Counted from the stretch's first letter, positions 14,712 to 23,447 are shown. The stretch is DNA of 42,153 nucleotides from Terriglobia bacterium (GCA_020072585.1 JAIQGL010000042.1:1-42153), one strand, 5' to 3'. Made by a program: numbers and translations. The notes: a model not told the origin generated them from the letters alone.

Positions 14712-14783
14712 TTATTCGTAACGCAATGCAATCATTGGGTCCACCTTCATGGCGCGGCGCGCAGGCAGAGAACATGCCACCGG
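14712..14783 (-). pseudogene. C-terminal remnant of another ADOP permease
   Basis: Minus-strand codons before a TAA at 14714-14712 read VACSLPARRAMKVDPMIALRYE, matching the C-termini of the two complete ADOPs here ([18 protein letters not shown] and FPARRATRVDPLVALRHE). Similarity stops after about 23 codons and no longer frame continues. It lies 70 bp upstream of the intact ADOP start, so it is a leftover of a former neighbouring copy. Confidence 0.8.
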
Positions 14784-14851
14784 CTCGCATGGAGACTTTG
14801 TAGAAGTGCAAGGGGAAGGCTTGCGCCCAGTCATTTCATCCCAGCCTTGAT

Positions 14852-17218
14852 CTACCAGCCTTGTGCGATGGCGGCGATGATCCGCGACAGGGCCTCCACG
14901 TCGCGCACGTCAACCACCTCTGCCGGTGAGTGTGAATAGCGCAGAGGCCAGCCCAATGCGACATCTGTGGCGCCATAGAGCAGAAATGCCGCGCCGTCAT
15001 TTCCGCCGCCTGTTACGCCGTACTGTGCGGGAATGGAGGCAGTTTTGGCCATGGAGACCACGCGTTCCGCCAGGCTGCGCGGGACAACGTTGGAGTTATC
15101 GACAGCGCGCACGACAAAGCCCTGGCCGAGAATGCCATCACCGAAGCGCTTGGATTCCAGAGGCGAATCGGCGCTCACGAATGTATCGACGGCAAAAACA
15201 TAGTCCGGGGTTCTGCCTAGTGCAGCCAGATGTTTGGCTGCGGCTGCGGCGCCTTCCAATCCAAGCTCCTCACTGGTGGACCAGATAAAGGTAACGTCAC
15301 GGCCTTTCAGCTCGGGACCAAGGGCCCACGTAGCCGCTACCAGAGCTGTGCATCCGACGCGGTCATCAAACGCGCGCGCCGCCGCGCGGCGGCCCATCAG
15401 CTTGTGATACTGCTTGGCAACCGTGACGAAGTCGCCGGTCTTGATGTGCATTGCGGCAACATCTTCAGGATTGCGCGCCCCGATATCCATGTGAAACATC
15501 TGGCGTGGATTGCGCGACCACTGAAAATCAGGCTTGTCCCAGCCTTCAGGGAGTTCGAGCACGCCGGGCCAGATGCGCTGCCCGGAATGGACCATCGCCA
15601 CATGGCCAAGGAAGTACGCCAGCACGCCTCCACCTTTGGGTTCAAGCTCAAGACGGCCATCCGGCAGGATGGCATGAACTTCATAGCCGATCTCATCCAT
15701 GTGCGCGACCACGGCAATGCTGGGATTCTTGGTGTTGGCGTTTTTCATGCCCGGCGATTTATCGCCCGTATTTCCCGCGGTTCCGTTCCAGTGCAGGATG
15801 AGGTTGCCGGCGTCGTCAGCTTCAGGCTTGGCCCAGGCGGGTAGCAGCGCGGCCACAGTGTCACGCATGTTTTGTTCGTGACCGCCGCTCACGCCGTAGG
15901 TTTCAATTAGCTTTTTGAGTATGGCCTCCGTTGCGGGTGCAGTGGCGGGACGGTCCGGTGCGCCGGGTTCCGCGTAAGCGCCTGTCTCGGCGAGAGGCTT
16001 CTGCGTGGAGCCCTCAAGGTATTGCTCCAGCACCGCAATAAGCGCATTGAGATCGCTGGCATCGATAATCTCGGCCGGTGTTGAAGGAAAGTTCGTCGCA
16101 ATGGAGAGGTGGACGGTGCGCTCCGGAAGTTTAGCCTGGGCCATATACCCGCCGCGCGGGAGAAGCGGCGCGGAGAGATCAATGCCCATGGAGACATTGA
16201 TTTGTCCGGCGATCTGCTTGAACTCAGCCGCAAAGCCGCTGAGATCAGCATCCGGCTTTTCCGCAGCGATCACAATACCGCTGCCCGGCGCTTGCTTAAA
16301 GCTGGGAGCAGCTTCGCGCTGGGCATTGGAATTACCTCCGGCCGCGCTGGATCTGGAGCCGCCTTGCGTGTTGGCTGCAGCAGGCGGAGCGGGCGGACGC
16401 ATGAGACGCCCAACATAGATCATTTCGTCAGGATTGAGCTGATAGAGAACTTTTTGCAGACCACGCGCGCCGAGCCATTGCTGGGTGACGAAAGCAACGG
16501 TGAGAGTGCCCTTGAGTTTGCCGGCATCAAAAGTGCGCAGCAGCTCAAGCAGTGCGGCTGCGCCAAAGCGGTCGCCAATCGCGGGTGAGGTGAATTTCCT
16601 TCCCAGATCGAGCCAGTAAAAATGGCGGTCAATAGCAAGCGGGCTGAGCACATCAGCGCCGCCGGCGCGCGCCTGGTCCGCTGAAGTTGCTCCCACGTCA
16701 ACATACATATTATCGAGATCAGCCATGCTCGGAGGATGCTGCCGCTGCGGCTGTAGATGGATGGAAACCCCACCCATTGCACCGTTGATCCACGTGCCTT
16801 TGGCGGTTTGCAGCTTCACCGGCTGCGCGGCATAGAGTTCATTGAACAATGGCAGATTACCGCCTTGCGGAAGGCGTTGCAGCGTGAGGTATCCGTCCGG
16901 CGTGATGCCGCTCACGACGTAACCAGGTTCATCGATAGGCGCAACCAACAGCCGTTTGGGTGATCCGGAGCCCAGAGTGACGGTAACGTTGCCCAGATTG
17001 TCCGTTACCGGCTTGTAGTGCTGCGGCATGGCCAGCAGACGCGTACTAATGATCTTGCCAACACTCTGCTCATAGCCGGAGACAGCAGGTGTCTGGACCA
17101 GTTCAGCCAGCGCCGCTGCAATGGATTGTGATCCCGGCGGGTTGGACTGTGCGTTTCCAGGCAAAGCAGCGATGAAGAACATGGCGACAAGAGCAAGACG
17201 GAGCAAAAATGCGGTCAT
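14852..17218 (-). CDS. Secreted tandem M42 peptidase, inactive N-terminal half
   Basis: A 788-aa exported protein with a signal peptide (1-23, ending GNAQ) and two M42 aminopeptidase domains (about 30-405 and 427-788). The second has all metal and catalytic residues of the family: His506 and Asp508 in AHMDEIGY, Asp618 in FDDRVG, Glu650/651 in STSEELGLEGA, Asp678 in AVDTF and His763 in YSHSPAEVVD. The first domain aligns along its length (APIDEPGY, IGDRFGAAALLELL, VTQQWLGARGL, STPAEIID) but has Pro94 for His, Gly215 for Asp, Gln246/247 for Glu-Glu, Gly270 for Asp and Ser379 for His, keeping only Asp96. It should not bind the metal pair. An internal Ser/Gly/Asn-rich insert lies at about 275-305. 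AGAGG precedes the ATG. Role: periplasmic or secreted peptide degradation; the dead half may shape the substrate or oligomer. Confidence 0.9.
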   Translation of the reverse strand: MTAFLLRLALVAMFFIAALPGNAQSNPPGSQSIAAALAELVQTPAVSGYEQSVGKIISTRLLAMPQHYKPVTDNLGNVTVTLGSGSPKRLLVAPIDEPGYVVSGITPDGYLTLQRLPQGGNLPLFNELYAAQPVKLQTAKGTWINGAMGGVSIHLQPQRQHPPSMADLDNMYVDVGATSADQARAGGADVLSPLAIDRHFYWLDLGRKFTSPAIGDRFGAAALLELLRTFDAGKLKGTLTVAFVTQQWLGARGLQKVLYQLNPDEMIYVGRLMRPPAPPAAANTQGGSRSSAAGGNSNAQREAAPSFKQAPGSGIVIAAEKPDADLSGFAAEFKQIAGQINVSMGIDLSAPLLPRGGYMAQAKLPERTVHLSIATNFPSTPAEIIDASDLNALIAVLEQYLEGSTQKPLAETGAYAEPGAPDRPATAPATEAILKKLIETYGVSGGHEQNMRDTVAALLPAWAKPEADDAGNLILHWNGTAGNTGDKSPGMKNANTKNPSIAVVAHMDEIGYEVHAILPDGRLELEPKGGGVLAYFLGHVAMVHSGQRIWPGVLELPEGWDKPDFQWSRNPRQMFHMDIGARNPEDVAAMHIKTGDFVTVAKQYHKLMGRRAAARAFDDRVGCTALVAATWALGPELKGRDVTFIWSTSEELGLEGAAAAAKHLAALGRTPDYVFAVDTFVSADSPLESKRFGDGILGQGFVVRAVDNSNVVPRSLAERVVSMAKTASIPAQYGVTGGGNDGAAFLLYGATDVALGWPLRYSHSPAEVVDVRDVEALSRIIAAIAQGW

Positions 17219-17333
17219 GGGAGCCTCTGTTTAAGAGCGATATATCCAGGCGAGAAAGAGTAAATGAGAGGGGAAGGGAAAGAAAGGGCTGAACGGACCA
17301 GCAGTCAATCTCTCCATCGCTTCCTCTGCGGTC

Positions 17334-17362
17334 TTGCCATATTCAAGCCTTATTCCTAGAAT
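17334..17362 (+). promoter_or_regulatory. Sigma-70 promoter of the esterase gene
   Basis: TTGCCA (17334-17339) and TAGAAT (17357-17362) are 17 bp apart, each 5 of 6 to consensus. The start would be near 17369, 27 nt before the ATG, with GGGAGG as Shine-Dalgarno in between. Confidence 0.7.
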
Positions 17363-17395
17363 TCATCGGGCAGTAATCGCAAGGGAGGTAGTGGC

Positions 17396-18188
17396 ATGGC
17401 ACGTGGTTCCGGAATTTTACTTTTCATGACGTTGCTGACTGTTACAGCGCCTGTGGCCGTGGCGCAGACAACCATGACCTGGACCATCGACGGAATCCAG
17501 CGGCAAGCTCTGGTGTTTGCGCCTATGCCAGCAACCAACGCCCACAAAATCCCACTGGTATTTGCTTTTCATGGACATGGCGGCACCATGCAGAGCGCCG
17601 CACAGGGGATGCACCTGGAGACGCTCTGGCCCGGAGCGGTCATTGTGTATCCACAGGGGCTAAAGACGCCGAGCCGCGTTGATCCGCAGGGAAAGAACTT
17701 TGGCTGGCAGGTGCAGGCCGGCCAGGCGGGGCTCGATAATCGCGACCTGAAGTTTTTTGATGCGATGGTGGTCACGATGCACGAGAAATTTCCCGTGGAT
17801 GATGCGCGCATCTATGCCACTGGGTTTTCCAACGGCGCAATCTTCAGTTATCTGCTGTGGGCGGAGCGCGGCAAAACCCTGGCAGCCTTTGGAATTGTTG
17901 CGGGAAGACTTGATCCGGCTGAGCATCTTACCTTGCCGCGGGCCGTGGTGGTCATTGGGGGGACGAACGATAACATTCTGCCATTTGCTTTACAGCAACA
18001 GACGATCAATCTTGACCGCCCAAATCAATAGCGCTTCCGGTGCTGGCCAGTCATGCGGGCCTATTTGTACGTTCTATCCTTCCACAACGCAGACTCCAGT
18101 GGTGACTCGGATTCATGACGGCGGCCACTTCTATCCACCCTGGGCAGGGTCGGCGATTGTGGCATTTCTCAAGCTGCATAAGCTGTGA
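17396..18188 (+). pseudogene. PHB depolymerase/LpqC-type esterase, frameshifted
   Basis: A secreted alpha/beta-hydrolase split over two frames. The first frame has a signal peptide (1-23), the oxyanion motif FAFHGHGGT, the nucleophile in ATGFSNGAIF (Ser145) and the acid region VIGGTNDNILPF, then ends at TAG 18029-18031. The family continues in the +1 frame as QINSASGAGQSCG, FYPSTTQTPVVTRI and HDGGHFYPPWA (catalytic His), stopping at 18188. Removing one C from the CCC run at 18019-18021 joins them as LDR-QINSAS, so a single inserted base explains the break. Promoter and a strong Shine-Dalgarno (GGGAGG) are intact, so the damage is recent or is a sequence error. Related enzymes hydrolyse polyhydroxyalkanoates, feruloyl or acetyl esters. 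Confidence 0.85.
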
Positions 18189-18269
18189 AACTTTTATGTG
18201 CGTTGTGACAAGAGCCCGTTTCGCTGGCAACGGGGCTTCAGAGGTTCTGTGCGTGATCGCCGCGGAGAT

Positions 18270-18995
18270 TTACTGCACGGGGAAAGGGCCCTTTCTCCCC
18301 GGCTTCTCGGCAGCGATTCTCTCAAATACCGCCTTCACGACCCGGTCACAACGCACGGCGTGGAACTGGTAGAGGTCGGTAGCGCGGCCCTTGGCGCGGG
18401 CATAAAGGTCCTTGCGCAACATGGCATGGGCACGGTGCAGCCGGGTCTTGACCACTGCGTCACTCACGCCAAGGCTCTCGGCGGTTTCCGCCACGCTCAT
18501 CTCTTCCACTTCACGCAGTACCACCACGGTCCGGTAGGCTTCCGGTAGATGGTTAATCGCCTGTTCCAGCAGTTCACGAGCTTCAGCGGTTGCGGTGCCG
18601 GCTTCCGGGTTGGGCGCTGAAGATTTCATCATTGGCATGAATTCTCCGTTTGCGGGGAGGGCGTCAAGTTCATCCATCCGGCCGCGGCGCCGTTTGCGCG
18701 CCAGCGCTTCATGGATGGCAATGCGGGTCAGCCAGGTGGAAAATGCCGCTTTGCCTGCAAACTGGTCCAGGTGCTCATAGGCGCGCACGTATGCATCCTG
18801 CATCACGTCTTCGGCCTCGCCATCATCACGCAGGATCGAGCGCGAAACCCGGTACAGCCGCTGATTGTAGCGGCGCATCAGGATCTCAAACAGCGCGGTT
18901 TCACCGGCGAGCACACGGCTCACCACTTCCTCGTCTTGCAGTTCGCTTTGTACGGTTACCGGGACCACCATGGTACTCACCTGGTTTCCCTCCAT
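18270..18995 (-). CDS. ECF-type RNA polymerase sigma factor
   Basis: A 241-aa sigma-70 family factor of ECF layout. Region 2 (about 25-105) includes FEILMRRYNQRLYRVSRSIL, DAEDV-like EAEDVMQDAYVRAYEHLDQF and FSTWLTRIAIHEALARKRRR. Region 4 (about 145-205) includes INHLPEAYRTVVVLREVEEMSVAETAESLGVSDAVVKTRLHRA, the helix-turn-helix for the -35 element. A short Cys-containing tail (FHAVRCDRVVKAVFERI) follows; such tails occur in ECF factors from soil bacteria and may bind a metal or sense redox. No anti-sigma gene is adjacent. It is divergent from the beta-propeller gene at 19059 (63 bp apart). An in-frame ATG at codon 9 is an alternative start. Confidence 0.93.
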   Translation of the reverse strand: MEGNQVSTMVVPVTVQSELQDEEVVSRVLAGETALFEILMRRYNQRLYRVSRSILRDDGEAEDVMQDAYVRAYEHLDQFAGKAAFSTWLTRIAIHEALARKRRRGRMDELDALPANGEFMPMMKSSAPNPEAGTATAEARELLEQAINHLPEAYRTVVVLREVEEMSVAETAESLGVSDAVVKTRLHRAHAMLRKDLYARAKGRATDLYQFHAVRCDRVVKAVFERIAAEKPGRKGPFPVQ

Positions 18996-19058
18996 GCCTG
19001 AATAGAGTCAGCGTGGGAGCTAAAGGTTACAATCTCTAAGTCCTTTAGGAGCATAGAA

Positions 19059-20087
19059 ATGCGGAGACTTGCCATCCTTTTAATTATATTCCTGATGTCT
19101 GGGCTGGCGTGGAGCCAATGGCAGCCGCAAAATAGCGGGACAGACGTTCAACTCCGCGGCATCAGCGCTGTTTCCGACAAAGTGGCGTGGGCCAGTGGGG
19201 CCGGCGGAACGGTGTTGCGCACCGTCGACAGCGGTGCGACGTGGCAGCGCGTGGAAGTTGTTGGCGCCAGCGCTCTCGATTTTCGCGACATCCAGGCCTT
19301 CGACCAGAACACGGCGTTCGTGCTCAGCATCGGGCCGGGCGAGCAGTCTCGTATTTACAAAACCAGCGACGGCGGCAAAATCTGGCAGCTTCAATTCACC
19401 AACAAAGATCCCAAAGCGTTCTACGATTGCTTTGCTTTCTGGGACAGTACGCACGGTATCGCCCTCAGTGACTCCGTAGACGGCAAGTTCCCGCTGATCT
19501 CCACATCGGACGGCGCGACCTGGAATCCAGTAGCGGTGAAGAAAATGCCGGCGGCTTTGCCGAATGAAGGAGCGTTCGCTGCGAGCGGCACCTGCATTGC
19601 GACGTTCGGTAAAAAAGACGTCTGGTTCGGCACCGGCGGCCCCGCGGCGCGCGTGTTTCATTCTTCTGATCGCGGACAAACCTGGACTGTGGCCGAGACG
19701 CCGATCATTCATGGAGCCGCTACACAAGGCGTTTTCTCTCTGGCGTTCTGGACCAGCCAAGATGGAGTTGCTGTTGGCGGTGATTACAAAGAACCGGAGC
19801 GGAGCGAGAAAACCGCGGCATTTACGCATGACGGTGGCAAAACATGGAAGCTGTCCGCTCATCCTCCATCCGGCTATCGTTCAGCCGTGGCGATTCAATA
19901 CTACGAACGAGCTCCCCTCGTGGTTGCGGTTGGAACCAGTGGAGAAGACGCGTCTTCTGACGGAAACGCCTGGAATTTTCGCCGGCATGGCGATTACAAC
20001 GCCGTGAGCTTTGCCTCGCTCGAAATCGGGTGGGCTGTGGGGCCCCATGGACTGATTATGCGTCTGCCCGCTTTTAATATCGACTGA
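19059..20087 (+). CDS. Secreted YCF48/BNR-repeat beta-propeller protein
   Basis: A 342-aa exported protein: signal peptide (1-19, FLMSGLAWSQ) and a string of sialidase-like BNR/YCF48 repeats. Asp-box-like motifs recur: TVDSGATWQRV (about 55-65), TSDGGKIWQLQ, STSDGATWNPV, SSDRGQTWTVA and THDGGKTWKLS, so about six blades. Related proteins (YCF48, Hcf136) help assemble photosystem II in phototrophs, but in heterotrophic soil bacteria the role of such propellers is unknown; sialidase catalytic residues are not evident. AGGAG lies 7 nt before the ATG, with TACAAT at 19028-19033 as a -10 candidate. The next gene starts 7 nt after its stop and may be cotranscribed. Confidence 0.9.
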   Translation: MRRLAILLIIFLMSGLAWSQWQPQNSGTDVQLRGISAVSDKVAWASGAGGTVLRTVDSGATWQRVEVVGASALDFRDIQAFDQNTAFVLSIGPGEQSRIYKTSDGGKIWQLQFTNKDPKAFYDCFAFWDSTHGIALSDSVDGKFPLISTSDGATWNPVAVKKMPAALPNEGAFAASGTCIATFGKKDVWFGTGGPAARVFHSSDRGQTWTVAETPIIHGAATQGVFSLAFWTSQDGVAVGGDYKEPERSEKTAAFTHDGGKTWKLSAHPPSGYRSAVAIQYYERAPLVVAVGTSGEDASSDGNAWNFRRHGDYNAVSFASLEIGWAVGPHGLIMRLPAFNID

Positions 20088-20093
20088 TTCGCC

Positions 20094-20823
20094 ATGTCCC
20101 CACGCAGATCGCAATCGCTGCCCGTCATCTTCCTCATCTGCATTATTGTTGGGCTATTTCTGTTTCGTTATTTACGTCATCCTCCGCCTCCGGTATTTAC
20201 CTGCGGGGCACACTGCGGGGCCGAGCGCTGGCGAATCAAGACAGTGTTTGATAGTGACGCGAAGAACATCAACTTCTCGCCGCGGCACAACCAGCATTGC
20301 TGAACTGGTAGCTTTGCGCGCCCCTGAGGTGCTCAGTCATGAACGCTCCAGCGCGGAGAAGCAGGTCTTTTCAGTTGAAGCGGTATTACTCGGGTGGAAG
20401 CAGGAGGCAGGCGAGCACGGCGATCACGACTTCCACCTGGCGCTGGCCGATCCCAATGATGTCAGCCGCACCATGATCGCAGAGGTTCCTGCCGTTGAAT
20501 GCCGCGGCGCGTGCAGCTCTTTGCAGGCACAGCACTTTGTAGAGGTGCGCCAGGCGCTCACCGCCCAACTGGCGGAGCCGCAAGCCCATTTTCGCCGGTT
20601 CACTCCGGCATGGGTGGTGCGCGTGGAAGGCGTGGGCTTTTTTGATGTCTTTCACGGCCAGATTGGTGTGGCGGAAAACTGCATGGAGTTGCACCCGCTA
20701 TTAAAGGTCGAATTCGTCCGTCAGCTCAGCCCGGAATTCCCGCTGCCCCGCCGTATTGAACCGCCGGCCGAACATCATTGTGGGCGGCTGGATCGCGACG
20801 GACGTTTTGCAGATGAGGAATAG
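20094..20823 (+). pseudogene. Membrane-anchored conserved protein, frameshifted
   Basis: First frame (20094-20303): a membrane helix (SLPVIFLICIIVGLFLFRYL, about 8-27), then FTCGAHCGAERWRIKTVFDSD and NINFSPR before TGA. The conserved continuation is in the +1 frame from about 20287: TTSIAELVALRAPEVL, then DFHLALADPNDVSRTMIAEVP, RFTPAWVVRVEGVGFFDVFHGQ and GVAENCMELHPLLKVEFV, stopping at 20823. I recognise the family pattern (CGxHCGxERW..KT..D, then DFH.v.aDP...TMI.E.P, then GVGFFD..HGQ.GVA.NG.ELHP), a widespread conserved hypothetical family. One extra base near 20286 explains the break. Function unknown. It follows the BNR gene closely. Confidence 0.75.
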
Positions 20824-20927
20824 GCGCCGCTTATGTGCGGCCAAAAATGCTCCAACGACTCATTCGCAGCGAATGGCGTTCCGGCGGTCAACCTTCCCGG
20901 CGTTTTCACGGACCAGGAAACCCAGAT

Positions 20928-21401
20928 TCAAAGCCACGGTGCGTTTCGCGCGCGGATATCATCGGACAAGCTGGTGCGGAGCTCTCGTGCCGCCACGAGG
21001 ATTTTTTCCAGTCGCGGTCTATGTATCGGTTTTGTGTGGTCCTGTTGCAGCAGCTTGTCGTCCAGCACCTCCTGCATCAATGACTTCAGGTTAAAGTAAG
21101 GGCGACGGCTTGACCGCGAAAGGTAGATACCGCCCTCAGCGAAGTACCAATCGCGCATATCGCCGGAGACGGCCTTGATAACGTCAAAGGTCACGGGCGC
21201 TTCAGGCGAAAACTCCGCCAGAGGTTTGGTCTTTGGCCAAAGCTCCTTGTAGAGTTCAAGCCTTTTTTTGCGAAGGTCTTTATCGTACTCGACCGTCAAA
21301 TCCAGACGAATCTTGGATCGTGTGCTGAAGTAGGTGAGGGCCGAAGACAGAATTCCGCTGACCAAACCCGTGATCACCGAGGACATGGAAACATCGCCCA
21401 T
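20928..21401 (-). CDS. Hypothetical membrane-anchored protein
   Basis: A 157-aa protein with one N-terminal membrane segment (about 7-26, SVITGLVSGILSSALTYF) followed by a basic stretch (STRSKIRLDLTVEYDKDLRKKRLELYKELWP), giving a likely cytoplasmic helical domain. The middle (GDMRDWYFAEGGIYLSRSSRRPYFNLKSLMQEVL) looks ordered. The pattern 'DxxLRxxRxExYKxLW' occurs in several uncharacterised bacterial membrane-anchored proteins, but I cannot assign a function. An in-frame Met at codon 6 is an alternative start. It converges with the broken gene at 20094-20823, with a 104-bp gap. Confidence 0.7.
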   Translation of the reverse strand: MGDVSMSSVITGLVSGILSSALTYFSTRSKIRLDLTVEYDKDLRKKRLELYKELWPKTKPLAEFSPEAPVTFDVIKAVSGDMRDWYFAEGGIYLSRSSRRPYFNLKSLMQEVLDDKLLQQDHTKPIHRPRLEKILVAARELRTSLSDDIRARNAPWL

Positions 21402-21610
21402 GGAGCACCATTCCTTGGATACTGCAGTTGAGCAGCATACCTTGACGGTTTGGGAAAGTCGACAACACTTGAATCCGCGCCAAACCGCACACTTTGTTAC
21501 GCCAATGGCCGGACAATTTTGCGGAGCAGGAATGATGGCCGCTTTGCGGATACGGAATAAAGAGGCTGCTCGACGAGCCGCAGGAGCTTTCGGAATGAAC
21601 CCTTCTGTGT

Positions 21611-21640
21611 TTGACCCATCTCTCCTTTGCTCATTAGAAT
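21611..21640 (+). promoter_or_regulatory. Sigma-70 promoter of the PNGase A-like gene
   Basis: TTGACC (21611-21616) and TAGAAT (21635-21640), each 5 of 6 to consensus, are 18 bp apart. The transcript would start near 21647 and contain the GGAGG Shine-Dalgarno before the ATG at 21665. Confidence 0.7.
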
Positions 21641-21664
21641 TTGGCCCTCACCATGGAGGTAGTA

Positions 21665-23407
21665 ATGAACGTCTTCTGTGCTACCAAGCGCGTATCCATC
21701 TCTTACTTAACGGCAAAAATATTCATGGCCGCAGGTCTTTTGCTCGCGGCCAGTACACTCTCTGCTCAGCCAATTCCACCGCCGGGTCTGGTGATCGGTT
21801 CCGGAAATACCGCAACAGCTGATCCATCCTTGTCCCGTCCTAACACAACGCCTTGCGTTGTTACCTTGTTTAACAATTTTGCTTTTGCAGATTTTTCTCC
21901 CAAGCCATTTTCCTTCACTCCTCCCGCGGGATGTCCGGGGCCGTGGGCGAAAGTAGTATTGAACGCGGATTTTTCCATTCAGGCCGGAAGGCAGTTTGAC
22001 CGCACGGCGGAAATCTGGATTGGCGGCGTGAACGTCTATTTCGGCACCACTTCTGAGCCTTCAGGAGCGGTGGCGCGTTCCTGGCACATTGAGCGCGATC
22101 TCACTGACTATTCTGCGCTGCTCAATACCACACAGAACGGCCGCGTCGATCTGGGCAACCTGGTGAACTCAACCTTCACCAGCACTTTGTTTGGGACAGC
22201 CACGCTGGAGTTCTATCCTCTGGCGCACCATCAGGAGGCTCCGCGCACGGCCGATCTGATTTTGCCGCTGGCCTCCGATCCAACAGGTGGAACAGCGTTT
22301 CTCTCCACTTCCAACAGCACGCTGGCCAAAACATTTACGCTCCCCAAAAATGTTGAGCAGGCATTTCTTGACATAGTCGCTGAAAGCCAGGCTGGCGACG
22401 AGTTCTGGTACACCTGCGTGCCGGACGACGTGGCCAACGAGCTGCAAAGCTGCGGTGGCGCCGCATTCCGTGAAAGCCAGGTTTCCATCGACGGAACACC
22501 AGCGGGCGTTGCGCCTGTCTATCCGTGGATTTACACCGGTGGAATCGATCCGCTGCTGTGGCGTCCGATTCCCGGAGTTCAGACACTCAATTTTGCTCCT
22601 TACCGGGTTGATCTCACGCCTTTCGCGGGTCTGCTCAGCAACGGACAACCGCACCAGGTTTCCGTGAGCGTGTTTGGCGCCAACAATGGGTTTTCCACCA
22701 CGGCCACTCTGCTGGTATTTCAGGACCATGGATCGCAACAGGTGACCGGTGAAGTTACGCGCAATACGATTGGCGTTCCGAATCCTAACGTGGTTGAAAA
22801 TCTGACTACCGCGGCGGATGGGAGCATTACAGGTTCAGTCACGGTAAGTTCTTCACGCAACTTCCGCGTGGAAGGGTTCGCAAGGACCTCGCATGGGCGC
22901 GTGGAAACCAATGTACGGCAGAACATTCAATTCTCCAGCCGTCAGGATTTCAACATCACGAACACGGCCTTTGTGCAGAGCATCAAGCAACGCACTTCCA
23001 TTTCTTCTGAAACCCGGACGAATGGCCATGGCGGCGGGAAATCGGCACAGCGCTTTGAATGGCCTCTGGACCTGACTTTCAGCTTCAATGTAAATGCAGA
23101 TGGCTCCGGTGGATCGCAGACCACCACGATCCGGCAGCAATTGCTGAGCGCGGCCACGCAACATGGCGAGGATGGCCGTGATTCATTCAGCGTGGTATCC
23201 AACACGGTTACACCCAGTGACACGTTGCTGTTCGATGCAAACTTCAACATCACCGGCAGCCGCGGCCAGCAAAGCGCGCAGGAGTTTTTCTCCAATGACT
23301 CTTCCAGCGGATGCTTCAGCCGGAAGATCACAGCTTCTGCGGGCCTGTTGACAACGATTACTGATGGCGCTCTCTGCAAGAAACATGACAAAGACGGAGA
23401 TAGATAA
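21665..23407 (+). CDS. Secreted peptide-N-glycosidase A-like (PNGase A) protein
   Basis: A 580-aa exported protein related to peptide-N4-(N-acetyl-beta-glucosaminyl)asparagine amidase A, which releases N-glycans from glycoproteins, best known from plants and fungi and also present in acidobacteria. Signal peptide is about 1-35 (ending STLSAQ). The N-terminal half shows the family pattern: FSPKPFSFTPP, WAKVVLNADFSIQAGRQFDRTAEIWIGGVNVYFGTTSEPSG, then WHIERDLTDYSALL (about 75-155). The C-terminal half is beta-rich with NFRVEGFARTSHGRVETNVRQNI and SQTTTIRQ segments and Cys pairs. GGAGG lies 6-7 nt before the ATG at 21665; the frame is open eight codons further upstream without support. A perfect 10-bp hairpin follows the stop. 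Likely role: deglycosylating plant or fungal glycoproteins for nutrition. Confidence 0.85.
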   Translation: MNVFCATKRVSISYLTAKIFMAAGLLLAASTLSAQPIPPPGLVIGSGNTATADPSLSRPNTTPCVVTLFNNFAFADFSPKPFSFTPPAGCPGPWAKVVLNADFSIQAGRQFDRTAEIWIGGVNVYFGTTSEPSGAVARSWHIERDLTDYSALLNTTQNGRVDLGNLVNSTFTSTLFGTATLEFYPLAHHQEAPRTADLILPLASDPTGGTAFLSTSNSTLAKTFTLPKNVEQAFLDIVAESQAGDEFWYTCVPDDVANELQSCGGAAFRESQVSIDGTPAGVAPVYPWIYTGGIDPLLWRPIPGVQTLNFAPYRVDLTPFAGLLSNGQPHQVSVSVFGANNGFSTTATLLVFQDHGSQQVTGEVTRNTIGVPNPNVVENLTTAADGSITGSVTVSSSRNFRVEGFARTSHGRVETNVRQNIQFSSRQDFNITNTAFVQSIKQRTSISSETRTNGHGGGKSAQRFEWPLDLTFSFNVNADGSGGSQTTTIRQQLLSAATQHGEDGRDSFSVVSNTVTPSDTLLFDANFNITGSRGQQSAQEFFSNDSSSGCFSRKITASAGLLTTITDGALCKKHDKDGDR

Positions 23408-23421
23408 GAAAACGGTGTGAA

Positions 23422-23447
23422 GGGCGCGGACAAATGAGTCCGCGCCC
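23422..23447 (+). terminator. GC-rich hairpin after the PNGase A-like gene
   Basis: GGGCGCGGAC (23422-23431) and GTCCGCGCCC (23438-23447) form a perfect 10-bp stem with a 6-nt loop, 15 nt past the stop codon. No U tract follows, so efficiency as an intrinsic terminator is uncertain. Confidence 0.6.

Noticed and set aside
15230-15844. Antisense frame of 204 codons across the M42 peptidase
   Set aside because: Same reason: it mirrors the codon bias of the conserved catalytic domain on the other strand.
20833-21099. Plus-strand frame after the frameshifted gene
   Set aside because: It lies opposite the better-supported hypothetical gene at 20928-21401 and shows no motif; it only begins with a few Cys residues by chance.
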